A DNA stretch of 64,000 nt from Heterohyrax brucei (GCA_028571685.1 CM053162.1:72342351-72406350), one strand, 5' to 3'. Positions 45,286 to 57,832 are shown, counted from the first letter of the stretch. The notes: generated by a model from the sequence alone, not told the origin. A program made the numbers and translations.

Positions 45286-46029
45286 TTGATGTTTTCCAAA
45301 AACCAGATTTTGGTCTTGTTAACTCTTTCAACTGTTTTCCTATTCTCTAATTCAATTAATCCTTCTCTAGTTTTTAGTATCTGTTTTCTTTTGATGTTTA
45401 AGGAGTTCCTTTGTTGCTCTCTACTTGTTAGAGATGTAGAGTTAATTCTTGTTAATTCTCTGATTTGGGCTCTTTTCGGATGTGTGTCTTTATTTAGAAA
45501 AATTGACCTCTGAGAACTGCTTTTGCTGTGTCCCATAGATTCTGATAGAATGAGTTTTCATTCTCATTTATTTCTATGAATTCCTTGATTTCTTCTATAA
45601 CCCAGAAGTTTGGGGCAAGCTGTTGTTCAGTTCCCATGTGTTTGATTTTTTCCCCCCTTTTTCTGATACTGATTTTGATTTTGATGGCTTTATGGTCTGA
45701 GAAGATGCTTTGCAAACTTCAGTGCTTTGGATTTTGTTAACACTTGCTTTTTGACCTAATGTGTGGTCTGTTCTGGAGAAAGTCCACGTGCATTGGAAAA
45801 GAAAGTGTACTTGTCTCATGTTGAGTGGAGTGTTCTGTATCCATCTGTGACATTCGGTTGGTTGGTTGTGGAATTTTGATCTTCTGTGTCTTGACTGAGC
45901 CTCTTTCTGGAGGTTTTATCATCACCAAAAGTGGCATGTTGAAGTCTCCTACTATTGTGAAGCTGTCTATCTCCCTTTTCAATGCTGTTAGAGTTCATTT
46001 GATATGTTTAGAAGTTCTGTCATTGAATG

Positions 46030-46110
46030 GGTAAATATTTAATATATTTATAATATTATAAATATATATTATTTATATTATAAATATATTTATAATATAT
46101 TTAATATATC
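46030..46110. repeat. AT-rich low-complexity tract
   Basis: TAATATATTTATAATATT-type text, partly palindromic, inside the antisense L1 ORF2 region. Probably local expansion. Confidence 0.8.
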
Positions 46111-46413
46111 CTCCTGAGGTATTGACCATTTAAGCAATATATACTGACCTTTCTTGTACAACGTGGTGAATTTACTTTGAAGTCTATTTTATCTGAAATT
46201 AATATTGCTACACCTGCTCTTTTGTGAATGTCATTGGCTTGGTATATATTTTCCATCCTTTAAGTTTTAGTTTGTTTGTATCTTTAAGTTTAAGGCATGT
46301 CTCTTGTAAACAGCATATAGATGGATTACACTTTTTTTTATCTATTCTGCTGCTATTTGACTCTTTATTGATTCATTTAACCCAATTACATTCAATGTAG
46401 CTATTGATAGGTG

Positions 46414-46933
46414 TTTAGTCAGCTAGTGCTGCTCTTAAAGAGATACCACAAGTGGATGGTTTTAAAAGAAAAGCTTATTCTTACACATTCCAGCAGACTA
46501 CAAGTCCAAATTCAGGATGTCCACTCCAGGGGAAGACTTTCCCTCTGTTGTCTCTGGAGCAAAGTCCTTGTGTTGCATCAGTCTCTGGTCAGGGAGCATC
46601 TTGGCACAGGAACCTCAGGTCTGAAAGATGCTCTTCTCCCAGTGTCACTTTCTTGATGGTGTGAGGTTTCCAACTCTCTACTTGCTTCCCTCTCTTTTTA
46701 CCTCCCACAGGATGAAAGGATAAAAGGTGATGCAAGCCACACTCTAGGGAAACTCCCTTAGCAAGGGTGTTGCAATCCCACCCTAATTCTCTTTTTAACA
46801 TAATCATTCTACCTATAGACCACAGGCAGAGATTAGGATGTATAACATAGGAAAATCACAAAATACTGGGAATGATGGGCCAGCCAAATGGCTAGACACA
46901 TTTTTAGGGGGACACATTTCAATCCATGACAAC
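46414..46933 (-). mobile_element. MaLR/ERVL-like solo LTR inserted in L1
   Basis: Antisense copy of the family at 6,137 and 43,616 (GCTAGTGCTGCTCTTAAAGAG ... CACATTTCAATCCATGACA). Direct repeats AGGTG(T) at 46,409 and 46,934 are the target duplication. L1 sequence resumes beyond. Confidence 0.83.
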
Positions 46934-47990
46934 AGGTGTGAACTTAGAGCTGTCATTTAATTCCTTTTTTGGTGTGTTGTTGACAAAATTTTGTTCCACT
47001 TAATTTTCTGTGCTGAGTTGTTTTTCTTTACGAGTTTTCTTTTCAACCTTTCCGTAGTTGTTGGTCTTATATCTGCTGAGACTTCTTGATTTTGTTTCTT
47101 GTTTTCATGTGTAGGATTGTGAATTTCCTTTGTGGTTACCTTAATTTTTACCCCTAGTGTTCCAAATTTAAATGAGTCTTCAATTTTTATGTATCACCTT
47201 AACTTCCTCTCTATCTTAAAGACCTATGAATACATTAAATTTTTCCCTCTTTTGATATAATGTCATCATTTGCATGCTGAAATCTGTTTCCCTATTTTTA
47301 GTACTTTAGCTTTAATTTATTTTTGTGGATTCCCTATCTGTGTTGATTCTGGATGCTCTGTCTTGCATCGTATCCTTGAGTATACATCTGATGTCACTGA
47401 TTTTCTAAGGTGTGTTTCTTGTAAGCAACATATAAACAGATCATGTTTTTTTGATCCAAGCTGTTTCTCTCTGCTGCTTTAATGCAGTGTTCAATCCATT
47501 TACATTAAGAGTAATTATTGATATGTATGTGTTTAGTGCTGTCCTTTTGGGGCCTTTATTTTTATGTTGTTGATGTTTTCTTTGTTCCTCTTAATGTTCT
47601 ACTCTAGGTCTTTCTTTATGGGTCTACCTTTCATCTTTTTCAGTGTGGGTTTTGTGTTTGTTGAGACTCCTGTGTTATGTTTCTTGCTTTGATATTGCCA
47701 CACTGTTAGCTTGTTTTGAGGCTACTCCTCTGATCCCTCTTAATGTCCTAAGTTTAAACCAATCTTTAACTTCTGTATATCTCCTTAATTTCCTATCCAT
47801 CTGAAATGTTTATATCTGCTGTAATATTTTCCTCTTTATAGTACGATGGTGTCATAGTTTTTGTACTAAATTCAGTGGCTCCCTACTTTTAACATTTTAG
47901 CTTTGACTAAGCTTAGTGACTTCCCTAACTGTGTAGGACTCTGGATGCAGTATCCTGCATTGAATCCTTAAGTATACATTTGACATTATT

Positions 47991-48990
47991 GTTTTTTGAA
48001 ACAAAGAAGTTCTGTCAGTATTTCTTATATTTTTGGTTTGGTTTTTGCAGAGTCTCTAAGCTTCTGTTTATCTACAAATGTCTTAATTTCACCATCATAT
48101 TTCAGAGACAGTTTTTCAGGATACATAATTCTTGGTTGGAAGCTTTTCTCCATCAAGCCTCTGTACGTGTCATCCCACTGTCTTCTTGTCAGTGTGGTTT
48201 CTGCTCAGAAATCAGATGAAAGCCTACAGGGCTTCCTTTTATATGGTAGTTATGCTTTAAGCCTCACTGCCTTTAAGTGCCTTTCTATATATTTCATTTT
48301 ATTAAGCTTGTTTATACGTCCTAGTGACTTTCTTTTGGGGTGTAGTTTTTGTGGTGTTCAATAAGCATTCTGAATATCCGTGTTCTCTTCTTTCACAATT
48401 TCAGAGACGTTTTTGGTCAGAAACTCTTGAACAATTTTCACTATATTTTCTGCTACCCCTTCCTGTTCAGGAACTCCAGTTATTCATAGATTATTCCACT
48501 CAATAGAATTCCAATGCTTCTTAATGCTTCTTCATTTTTCTTGTTTTTGTAATCTGATTTCTCCTCCTAAATGTTGGTATCAGTTGCTTGGTCTTCAAGC
48601 TCACTGATTCTGCATTCCGTTACCTCCACCCTCCTCTTTTGGGTTTGCACTGAATTGTCTAATTCTGTAATTTTATTGTTGATCTGCTGGATTTCAGATC
48701 ATTGATGTTCTAGCAGTGCATATAGCTTACGTAAGTTTTCATTTTGTTCTGCTGCATTTTGTTTAATCTCTAGAAGTGTTCTATATGTAAGTCTTTTGTA
48801 TTCTATCTCTGATAATTTCAGAAAGGCTTCTTCATCTGGGAAGTTTTTTGATTACTTGTTTGGAGAGTTTTCCAGAGCCATGGTGGTCTGCTCCTTTAAG
48901 TGGTTAGATATTGATTGTTGTTTTCACACCATCAGGGAGCTGTTTGGTTTCTCTGGTGTTACACCCACAGCAGCTGTGGTGTAGTTCTAA
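47991..48990 (-). mobile_element. L1 ORF1 region (antisense)
   Basis: Corresponds to 17,925-18,830 of the other L1: TTTTTGCAGAGTCTCTAAGC, AATTTCACCATCATATTTCAGAG, ATAATTCTTGGTTGGAAGC and CATCCCACTGTC, read as antisense of the ORF1 C-terminal domain. From 48,380 the antisense coiled-coil region follows. The frame is broken. Confidence 0.82.
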
Positions 48991-49960
48991 GAAGGCAGTG
49001 AGTAAAGGCACTGCTGGATCTGGCTGCTGGCCACACTGTGTTCTGTAGGTACAGCTGACTTACGTATAGCTTCCCTGGTAATAAAGACACTGTCAAGCCA
49101 GGTGATGCTGCTCAGCTTAGTGTGACCCCGGCTGGGCCCTCGGGGGTGGCAGGCCCTGCCTCCTGGCTGATAAATGTGGTGAGCAACTTGTACTGACTCT
49201 CCTTCAGCACAGTCGTTGAGACTATAGTATAGGTCAGGGAAGGGAGGAGAAGGATGCCACCAGAGGGCTACAAAGGACCACTGTGTTCTCTAGATGGGTT
49301 TGTCTTAAAAACTGCTTTTCTGCTGAGAGGACCACTGTCCAGCAGTCACCAAAAGCAGCCAAGCTTTTCTGCTGGGACAAGCGCTTTCCCACTCTGAGGT
49401 GGCAGGCCCCACCTCCTGGCTGGGAAAGATGGCACTTTACTTATGGAGTCTCTGGGGGGACCATTAGCTGATGCTACGATGTCACTCAGCAAAAGATGGT
49501 GGAAATGGCACCACCACACTTAGGAGCCAGTCACTGCTGTGTTCTCTAGCTGCTCTTATCATAGAAACTGCTTTCCTGCTAAGAGAGGCATTAACAAGGC
49601 ATTAATCAGCCACAGCTGAAGGCAGCAGGGCCATCAGGGGTGGCAAGCCTTGCCTCTGGCTGATAAAGATGGTGCTTTTTAGGTCACCTCCAGATGGTAT
49701 GATGTGGCTGAAGGAAGGGAGGAGTTAGGGCACTGCTGTACACAGCCGCCAGCCCCCACTATATTCTCTAGGTATGAGTGCCTTAAACACAGCTTTTCTG
49801 CTGGGACAAGCACTATCCAGACAGGCATTGTTGCTTAGTGAGGGAATTAGCCCCAGGTGAGACCCCAAGCATGAGTAAGTCCACCTCTTAGCTGATCAAG
49901 AAGGCATCCCACCTGAGCCGCTTCTCCTGCAGTGAGTCAACAGTATCCATGATGCAGCTC
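48991..49960 (-). repeat. L1 5' UTR with about four tandem monomers of about 240 bp
   Basis: The phrase CACTGTGTTCT(C/G)TAG recurs with variation at about 49,033, 49,279, 49,533 and 49,757, spacing 224-254 bp. Each is followed by antisense text of the type AACTGCTTTTCTGCTGAGAGG, then GG(T)GGCA(G/A)GCC(C/T)(C/T)(G/A)CCTC and GCTGATAAAGATGG. It lies at the 5' side of the antisense ORF1, so it is read as the promoter region of the L1, built of repeated monomers. Monomers are diverged from each other. Confidence 0.65.
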
Positions 49961-50418
49961 AGAGAAGACAGTGGGGACAGGCACTGTCCCAAGCACAGAC
50001 TTTCAGTTATGGAATATGCTGTTTACTTAACCACTGCAACTGAGCATAGTGGCCGGCTCATGCCAGGCTCACAGGCTTGGCAGTCCCAATCCTATGCTCC
50101 TGGTTAACAAAGAGGATGTCTGTACTTGTAATCCTCTCAAACAATGTACCAGCACAAGCAGGACTCAGTGCTCTGCTGTCTCACCTCTGACACAAGTAGT
50201 TTCACCTTCCTGTTGCCCAATCCAATCTCACAATCCTACACCAAACCTTGGGTCTCCCAGAATGTACACACTAATCCAATCTCACAATCCTACACCAAAC
50301 CTTGGGTCTCCCAGAATGTCCACACTAATCCATTTAATTATTTTTCTAGGCCTTAGTTCTCAGAAGGAATCGAAATGTGTGTTTAGTCTGCATTCTTGGC
50401 CCCTCCCATGATGTGACT
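49961..50418. repeat. Unassigned with a 54-bp tandem duplication
   Basis: No gene. From about 50,219 to 50,327 a 54-bp unit (AATCCAATCTCACAATCC ... CCCAGAATGT) occurs twice with one base difference, plus the start of a third unit. Near identity implies a recent duplication. Confidence 0.8.
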
Positions 50419-50687
50419 GATTTCCTAACTGAACACTTCAGGATTTCTTGTAAATTTGGTTTGGTTGTTGCAAAATCTCTAAAATTCTCTTTATTTGGGA
50501 ATGTCCTAATTTTGCCATGATATTTGAGAAACAATTTTGCAGTATATATCATTCTTGGTTGGCATTTTTTGTCATTCTGAGCTTTGTATATATCATCCCA
50601 TTGTCTTCTTGCCAGCATGGTTTCTGCTGAGTAATCTGAGCTCACTTTTAATGGCTGTCCTTTGTGTGCTATTTTTTGTTTAAGCCT
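50419..50687 (-). mobile_element. L1 ORF1 C-terminal fragment, left of an RTE insertion
   Basis: Antisense ORF1 C-terminal region. The minus-strand frame 50,346-50,645 has MLARRQWDDIYK and CQPRMIYTAKLFLKY, equivalent to the ORF1 text at 17,857-18,297. It ends at AAGCCT (50,682-50,687), which is repeated at 53,700-53,705 where the L1 continues. Confidence 0.85.
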
Positions 50688-53600
50688 GTTGTTGTTAGGT
50701 GCCGTTGAGTCAGTTCCAACTCACAGTGACCCTATGAACAAGAGAACAAAACACTGCCCAGTCTCGCACATGTCCACAATCATTTTTATGCTTAAAGCCC
50801 TTGTTGTGGCCACTGTGTCAATCCTTCTTATCAAGGGTCTTCCACTTTTTCACTGACCCTCCACTTGACCAAGCATGATGTCCTTCTCTAGGGGCCAATC
50901 CTTCCTGACAACACATCAAATGTATGTAGGATGCAGTCTTGCCATCTCTGTTTCCAAGGAGCACTTTGGTTGTACTTCTTTCAGAACATATCTGTTGGTT
51001 CTTTTGGCAGTCCATGTAATATTCAACATTCTTCAGCACCACATTCAAAGGCATCAGTTCTTCTTGTCTTCTGTGTTCATTGTCCAGTTTTCCCATGCAT
51101 ATGATGTGATTGAAAATACCATGGCTTGGGTCAGGCACACTTTAGTCTTCAAAGTGACATCTTTATTTTTCAATACTTTAAAGACATCCTTTGCAACATA
51201 TTTTCCCAATGCAGTGCATCTTCTGATTTCTTGACTGCTGCTTCCATGGGCATTGATTGTGGAACCAAGTAAAATGAAATCCTTGACAACCTCAGTCCTC
51301 TCGGTATTTATGAGGATGTTGCTTAGTGGTCTGGTTGTGAGGATTTTTCTTGTCTTGATGTTGAGGTGCAATCCATACTGAAGGTTGTGCTCATTGGTCT
51401 TCATTGGTAAGTGTTTCAAATATTCTTCACTTCCAGCAAGTAGGGAGGTGTTATCTGTGTAACACAGGTTGTTAATGGGTTGTCCTCCAATCCTGATGCC
51501 TTCTTATTCATAGAATCCAGCTTCCTGGATTATTTGCTCAGAATACAGATTGAAAGGGTATGGTGAAAGGATACATCCCTGAAGCACATCTTTGTTGACT
51601 TTAAACCATGCAATATCCCATTGTTTTGTTCGCATAACTGCCTCTTGATCCCTATACAGATTCCATAACAGCACAATTAGGTGTTCTGGAGTTTCCATTC
51701 TCTGCAACGTTAGCCATAATTTGTTATGCTCCACACAGCCAAATGCCTTTGCATAGACAATGAAACACGGGTAAACATCTTTCTGGCATTCTCTGCTTTC
51801 AGCCCAGATCCATCTGACATCAGCAATAATATCCCAGGTTTCATGTCCTCTTCTGAATCCAGCTTGAATTTCTGGCAGTTCCTTGTCAATACACCGTTGC
51901 AGTAGCTTTTGAATGATCTTGAGCAAAATTTTACTTGCATGTGATATTAATGATATTGTTCAACAATTTCTGCATTCAGTTGGATCACCCTTCTTTGGCA
52001 TGGACATATATATATGGATCTCTTCTAGTTAGTTGGCCAGGTAGCTGTGCTCTAAATTTCTGGGAGTAGACAAGTAAGCACTTCCAGTGCTGCATTGGTT
52101 TATTGAAATATCTCAGTTGATATTCCATCAGTTCCTGGAGCCTTGTTTTTTGTCAGTGCCTTCGATGCAGCTTCAACTTCCTCTTTCAGTAGTGCTGGTT
52201 CCAGGTCATATGCTACCTCTTCAAATGGCTGGACATCAACCAGTTCTTTCCAGTATAATGACTCTGAATATTCCTGCCATTGTCTTTTGATGCTCCCTGA
52301 GTTGTTTATTAGTTTCCCTGCAGAATCTTTCACTACTGCAACTTGAGGTTTGAATTTTTTCTTCAGTTCTTTTAGCTTGAGAAATGTAAAACATGTTCTT
52401 CCCTTCTGGCTTTCCAACTCCAGCTCCTTGCACATGTCATTATGATACTTTCTTTCATCTTCTTGAGCTTCCCTTAGAAATCTTCTGTTTTGGTCTTTTA
52501 CTTTGCCATTCCTTCTCTTTGCTTTAACTGTTTGACATTCGAGAGCAAGTTTCAGAGTCTCTTCTGACATCCAGTTTGTCTTTTCTTTCTTTCCTGTTTT
52601 TCTAGTGACCTCTTGTTCTCTTCATGGATGATGTCTTTGATGTTATTCCACAATTCATCTGGTCTTCAGTCATTAGTGGTCAACACATCAAATCTGTTCT
52701 TGAGATGGTCTTTAAACTCAAGAGAGATATACTTAGTGTCATACTTTGGCTCTCATGGACTTGTACTAATTTTCTTTAGTTTCAGTTTGAATTTGTATAT
52801 GAGTAACTGATGTTCTGTGCCACAGTCAGTACCTGGTCTTGTTCTGACTGCTGCTGTGGAGCTTTTCCATCATTTTTTTCCACAGATATAGTCGATTTGG
52901 TTCCTGTGTATCCCATCTGGTGAGGTCCATGTGTACAGTTGCCGTTTGTGTTGGTTAAAAAAGGTATTTGAAGTGAAGTTATTAGTCTTGCAAAATTCTA
53001 TCACGCAATCTCCAGCATTATTTCTATCACCAAAGCCATATTTTCCAACTACCAATCATTCTTCTTTGTTTCCAACTCTTGCATTCCAGTCATCAGTAAT
53101 TATCAATGCATCCTGACTGCATGTTTGATCAATTTCAGACTGCAGAAGCTGGTAAAAATCTTCAGTCTATTCATCTTTGGCCTTAGTGGTTTGTTGCATA
53201 AATTTGAATAGTAATCATATCAAGTGGCCTTCCTTGTGGGAGTATGGATATTATCCTGTCACTGACAGCATCTTGAAATGTTCTTTTTGATGATGAACAC
53301 AGCACCATTCCTCTTCAAGTTTTCATTCCCAGCATTGTAGACCGTATGATTGTTGGATTCAAAATGGGCAAAATTAGTCCATTTCAGCTCACTAATGCTT
53401 AGGATATTGATGGTTATGCATTTCATTTTGTTTTTGACAATTTCCAATTTTCTAGATTCATACTTCACATATTCCATTTTCCAATTATTAATGGATGTTT
53501 TCAGCTGTTTCTTCTAATTTGTGTTGTGCCACACCAGTAAATGAAGATTCCAAAGGGCTTAGTCCATCCACGTCATTAAGGTTGACTTGACTCTGAGGAG

Positions 53601-53699
53601 ACAGCTCTTCCCCAGTCATCTTTCAAGTGACTTCCAACCTGGGAGGCTCATTTTCTGGCACAATATCTGACAATGTTTGGTTGTTGTTCATAAGGTTGG
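50688..53699 (-). mobile_element. RTE-type LINE, about 3.0 kb, inserted in L1
   Basis: Starts on the plus strand with its 3' end, a (GTT)n tail and AGGTGCCGTTGAGTCAG, and runs to the 5' region at 53,699. It is flanked by AAGCCT on both sides. On the minus strand the endonuclease C-terminal part is at 52,870-53,055 (TWTSPDGIHRNQIDYI). A linker with LTKNKAPGTDGIS is at 52,100-52,570. The RT is at 51,504-51,926 (IQAGFRRGHETWDIIADVRW; VLQGCILSP, with S/Y changes; in place of the usual 'DYAKAFD' it reads VYAKAFGC). The C-terminal region is at 51,054-51,419. Frameshifts and stops are modest but definite, so it is inactive and relatively young. Confidence 0.92.
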
Positions 53700-55160
53700 A
53701 AGCCTGGCTGCCTTTAAAAGCATTGTCTTATCTTTAGCTTTTTTAAGTTTGATGATAATGTGTCTTGGTGTCTTCTTTTGGGAGTTACCTATGTGGAGTT
53801 TGATGCGTGTCTTCTATATCTTCTCACCTTTCATGATATCAGGGAAGTTTTCTGTCAACATACGTTCAACAATTCTCTCTGTATTTTCTGCTACTGTCCC
53901 CTGTTCTGGTACTCCAATCATTCATAAATTATTCCTCTTGATAGAGTCCCACATAACTCTTAATTATTCTTCATTTTCTTTTAACTTCTTTTATCTAATT
54001 TTTTCTTCATATATGCTCATGTCAGTTGCTTAATCTTCATTCTCCCTAATTCTACATTCCATTGCCTCAGTGCTGCTCCTTTGACTTTCTATTGAATTGT
54101 TTAATTCTGTAATACCATTGTTAATCTGCTGAACTTCAGATCTTTTTCCTCAAGTATTTCTTACAGTCTGTTTAATCTGTCAGTGTGCTCTGCTGTACTT
54201 TGCCTAATCTCATTTCTAATGTCTTGTAAGAGTTCTAAGCATTACCATTTTATATTCTACCTTTCATGATTACAGGGAGTCTCTTCATCTGGAAAATTTT
54301 TAAATTCTTTATTTTGGGAGTTTTCTGAGGCCATGGTGGTCTTCTTTAAATGATTAGAAATTGTTGTCTCTGTGCTATCAGAAAGTTCTTGTAATTTATT
54401 CAATTACTGTGCTCTAATTTATATATATATCTTTTTGTCATTAGGTTTTTGAGTGTCCAAATATTGAGTCATTTGAGCTAAACTGATTATCGATGCTGTA
54501 AAAAATTCAATGTCCTGTCACCAGATTGTTAGATGTGTCAGTGGGCTGAGAAAGATAAGAGTAGCTTCCAGTTCTGGGGAATCTGGTAGGACTTTTTATC
54601 TTCTCCTTTCTTTGTTTCTTTCTGCAAGTCTGACAGATTAACTCAGTACATATGCCTAAGGTGTCACACTTCATGCCCTGTTAGTGCGTCAGAATTAGCA
54701 CCCAGTGTAGAGCAGAGAAGAGGGAAAGAAGAGAAATCAGCACGTAGGATATATTTTGAGTCTGCAAGCATTTGCAAGCATTTAGCTTACGACATTCAGG
54801 TGAAAGTCCTCTGTGGTTCTGTAGGTACGGCCGTCTGACGCACAGCTTCACTGCCGAGAAAGACATGCTGTGCTCATGGCACTGCTGCTCAGTTCAGCCG
54901 TTGGTCACCATGCCATGGCTCCACTCAGCTGGCTGAAGTGGCTCCCTCTGTGGAGTACAGATTTAAATCTGGCTGAAGTAGTTGTCTCTAAACCTGCTTT
55001 GTCCTCCCTTTTATCCAGCCCAATCTCTCTACTTGCCACCTGACATTCGGGACTCCTAGAATACCCCATAGAACCCTTTGTTTTTCTGGTTCTTTTTTTT
55101 TTTTTCCCCAGAGGGACCAGAAATATCTGTGGCTCCTTTGCCATCTTAGCCCTGCCTCCT
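53700..55160 (-). mobile_element. L1 ORF1 N-terminal part and complete 5' UTR, right of the RTE
   Basis: Continues the L1 from 50,687. Antisense ORF1 runs through TGATAATGTGTCTTGGTGTC, the coiled-coil region to about 54,300, then the 5' UTR. The last bases (CTTTGCCATCTTAGCCCTGCCTCC, ending about 55,160) are the complement of a GGAGGC...AAGATGGC start, the canonical first bases of L1, so this copy appears complete at its 5' end. Confidence 0.82.
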
Positions 55161-55329
55161 CAATAGGGTTTTCAATTTTTTTTTTTGGAAGGAGATCATC
55201 AGAACTTTCTTTTGAAGCACCACTAAGTGGATTCAGCCACCAAAGCATTTGGTTAGCAGCAAGCATGTGGCAAACATTTGCACCATCCACGGACTTCATT
55301 TTAAGCCAAAGTACACAATGAAACATACT

Positions 55330-57012
55330 CAGCATTTCTCAAGCTAAAAGAACTGAAGAAAACAATCAAGCTTTGAATTGTAATACTGAAGGATTCTATG
55401 GAGCAAAACATTGAATCGATCAGGGTGTATCAAAAGTAGATGGAAGGAATAGGGAGTCACTGTATTAATAAGAACTGGTCACATTCAATCATTTCAGGAG
55501 GTAGTACATGATCAAGAACCAAAGGTTTTGAGAGAAGCCCAAGCTGCATTGAAGGCATTTGTGAAAAACAAGACTCCAGGAATTAACAGAATACCAGTTG
55601 AGATGTTTCAACAAATTCATGCAGCACTGGCAGTGCCGACTTGTTTATGCTAAGAAATTTGGAAAACAGCTCCTTGGCCAATCAACTGGAAGAGATCCCT
55701 ATTTGTATCCATTTTAAAGAAAGCTGATCCAACAGAACATGGAAATTGTCAAACAGTATCATCAATATCACACTACATTAAAATTTTGCTGAAGATCATT
55801 CAAAAGCAGTTGTAGCAGTACATGGACAGGGAAACTGCCAGGAATTGAAGCTGGAGTCAGGGACATGGAATGATGGGTATGACTGCTGATGTCAGATTCT
55901 TGGCTGCATTTCATTGACTATCCAAAGGCACTCAGCTGTGTTGATTGTAACAAATTATGAATAACATTGTGGAGAATGGGGATTCTAGAACATTTAACCG
56001 TGCTCGCAAAGAAACCACACATTGACCAAGAGGCAGTTATTCCAACCGAACAAGGGTACGTTGCATGCTTTAAAGTCAAGAAAAGTGTGTGTCAAGCTGT
56101 ATCTTTTCACTATATTTATCCATCCTGTATAGCCAAAGCCAAGTGCCGTCGAGTCGTGTATGCTGAACACATAATCTGAGATGCTGGACTATACGAAGAA
56201 GAATGTGGCAACAGGATTGGAGGAGGACTTATTAACCACCTATGTTATGCAGATGATACAACCTTGTTTGCTGAAATCAAAGAGAACTTGAAGCACTTAA
56301 TAATGATCAAAGATTACAGCATTTAGTGTGGATTACACCTCAACATAAAGAAAACAAAAATCCTCACAACTGGAACAAAAAACAACATCATGGTAAGTAG
56401 AGAAAAGATTGAAGTTGTCAAGGATCTCACTTTTTTACTTGGATCGCAATCAAAGCCTAGAGAAGCAGCAGTTAAGAAATCAGCTGATGTACTAGGCAAA
56501 TCATCTGAAGTCATCTGTACAGTGTTCCAAAGCAAAGATATGACTTCGAGAACGAAGGTGCACCTGACCCAATCCATGGTATTTTCAAATGCCTCATATG
56601 TATTTATACATGGAAAAGCTGAACAACCAATAAGGAAGACTGAAGAATTGATGACTTTGAATTGTGATATTGGAGAAGAATGTTTTGAATGTACCACAGA
56701 CCACCAAAAGAAGAAATACATCTGTTTTGGAAGAAGTACAATCAGAGTGCTCCTTGGAAGCAAAGATGGCAAGACTGCATCTCACATACTTTGGACATGT
56801 TGTCAGGAAAGATACCTGGAGAAGGACATCATGCTTGGTAGAGTGGAGGGTCAGTGAAAAAGAGGAAGACCCTCAACGAGATGGATTGACACAGTGGCTG
56901 CAGCAATGTGCTTAAGCATAAAATGATCACGGGTGTGACACAGGACTCGGCAGTGTTCCATTTCGTTGTGCACGGGGATGCTGAGTCGGCACCGACTGGA
57001 CAACACCTAACA
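55330..57012 (+). mobile_element. RTE-type LINE, 5' truncated
   Basis: Plus-strand RTE from the region before RT (AGCTAAAAGAACTGAAGAAAA) through RT (55,560-56,280, with a decayed AFVKNKTPGINR-like stretch) and the C-terminal part (56,390-56,857: REKIEVVKDLTFLLGS, VHLTQSMVFSNASY). The 3' end is near CCGACTGGACAACACCTAAC. About 20 bp of AfroSINE-tail-like sequence (CCAAGTGCCGTCGAGTCG, 56,140-56,159) is inserted in the RT region. Inactive. Confidence 0.87.
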
Positions 57013-57039
57013 ACTACAACAACGATACGCATACATATG

Positions 57040-57425
57040 TGGAAGCGGACAACAATGAGGACTGAACAACTCATGCGTTTAAATTATGGTGTTCAGGAAG
57101 ACTACTGAATACTCCATGGACTGACAGAAGAAAGAACAACTCTGTCTTGGAGGAAGTGCAGCCAGGATCTCTTTAGAAATGAGGACAGTGAGACCTTCTC
57201 TCGTGTACATTGGACATGTTATCAGGAGGGACCAGTCCCTAGAGAAGGACATCGTGCTTGGCAGATGGCCGGTAAGAGGAAGGCCCTCCACGAGATGGAC
57301 TGACAAGCTGCAACAGTGGGCTCAGACATGGTGACATTTGAAGGGCAGTACAAGATCAGGGAGGTGTTTTGTTCCTTGGGCATGGGGTGGCTGTTCGGAC
57401 TGACTCAAGGGCACCAAATACTGTT
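57040..57425 (+). mobile_element. RTE 3'-end fragment or RTE-derived SINE
   Basis: A second, shorter copy follows directly: TTAAATTATGGTGTTCAGG, CATTGGACATGTTATCAGGAG, CACGAGATGGACTGACAAGC, and an end near GACTGACTCAAGGGCACC. It may be a non-autonomous RTE derivative. Confidence 0.72.
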
Positions 57426-57832
57426 AAACTAGGCAGATTTTTTTGTTTTCGAACTTGAACCTCCTAATTTTTTTCCACTGCTGCCTAGATTTCTACATAT
57501 TTATCACTGAATCAATTACAGACTCTCCTGGTATATTTCATGACTTTTGATGCCTCCAGTCACCTGCCAGTTACATCAGCCTGCAGTCTTTCCAGAGCCT
57601 TCCTACCTCATCTGGGCCACTTCTCATGCCAGTTGACTTATTCTCACGGAGCCAGCTGGTGCTGCCCCAAGCTGGGCCCTGGTGAAACACAGTGAACAAG
57701 ACAGTGTAACTCCATCCTTCGTGGTGCTTACTGTCCAGTGGGAGAGCCCGGCACACACACACACACAGCCCTCTGTACCGATGACTTCTCTCTGCCGAGT
57801 TACTTTCTAGCACCTGGAGTTGGTGCTGGAAA
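57426..57832. other. Intergenic, no gene recognised
   Basis: Contains a short CA repeat (57,752-57,768). Nothing else recognised. Confidence 0.5.

Larger units (their letters stand above)
45286..47990 (-). mobile_element. L1 LINE, ORF2 5' part and ORF1-ORF2 junction (antisense), rearranged
   Basis: T-rich antisense ORF2 endonuclease text at 45,286-46,413 (ACTCTTTCAACTGTTTTCC, TGACCTCTGAGAA(C)TGCTTTTGC, ATTAATATTGCTACACCTGC) matches 15,700-16,650. An LTR interrupts it at 46,414. A roughly 590-bp segment is present twice (landmarks 47,164 against 47,750 and 47,349 against 47,941), so junction and ORF2-start sequence is duplicated. No open frame of ORF2 length remains. Confidence 0.82.

Noticed and set aside
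49033..49960. CRISPR-like array in the spaced repeats
   Set aside because: Units are about 240 bp, diverged and contiguous, in a mammalian L1 context; no short identical repeats with unique spacers.
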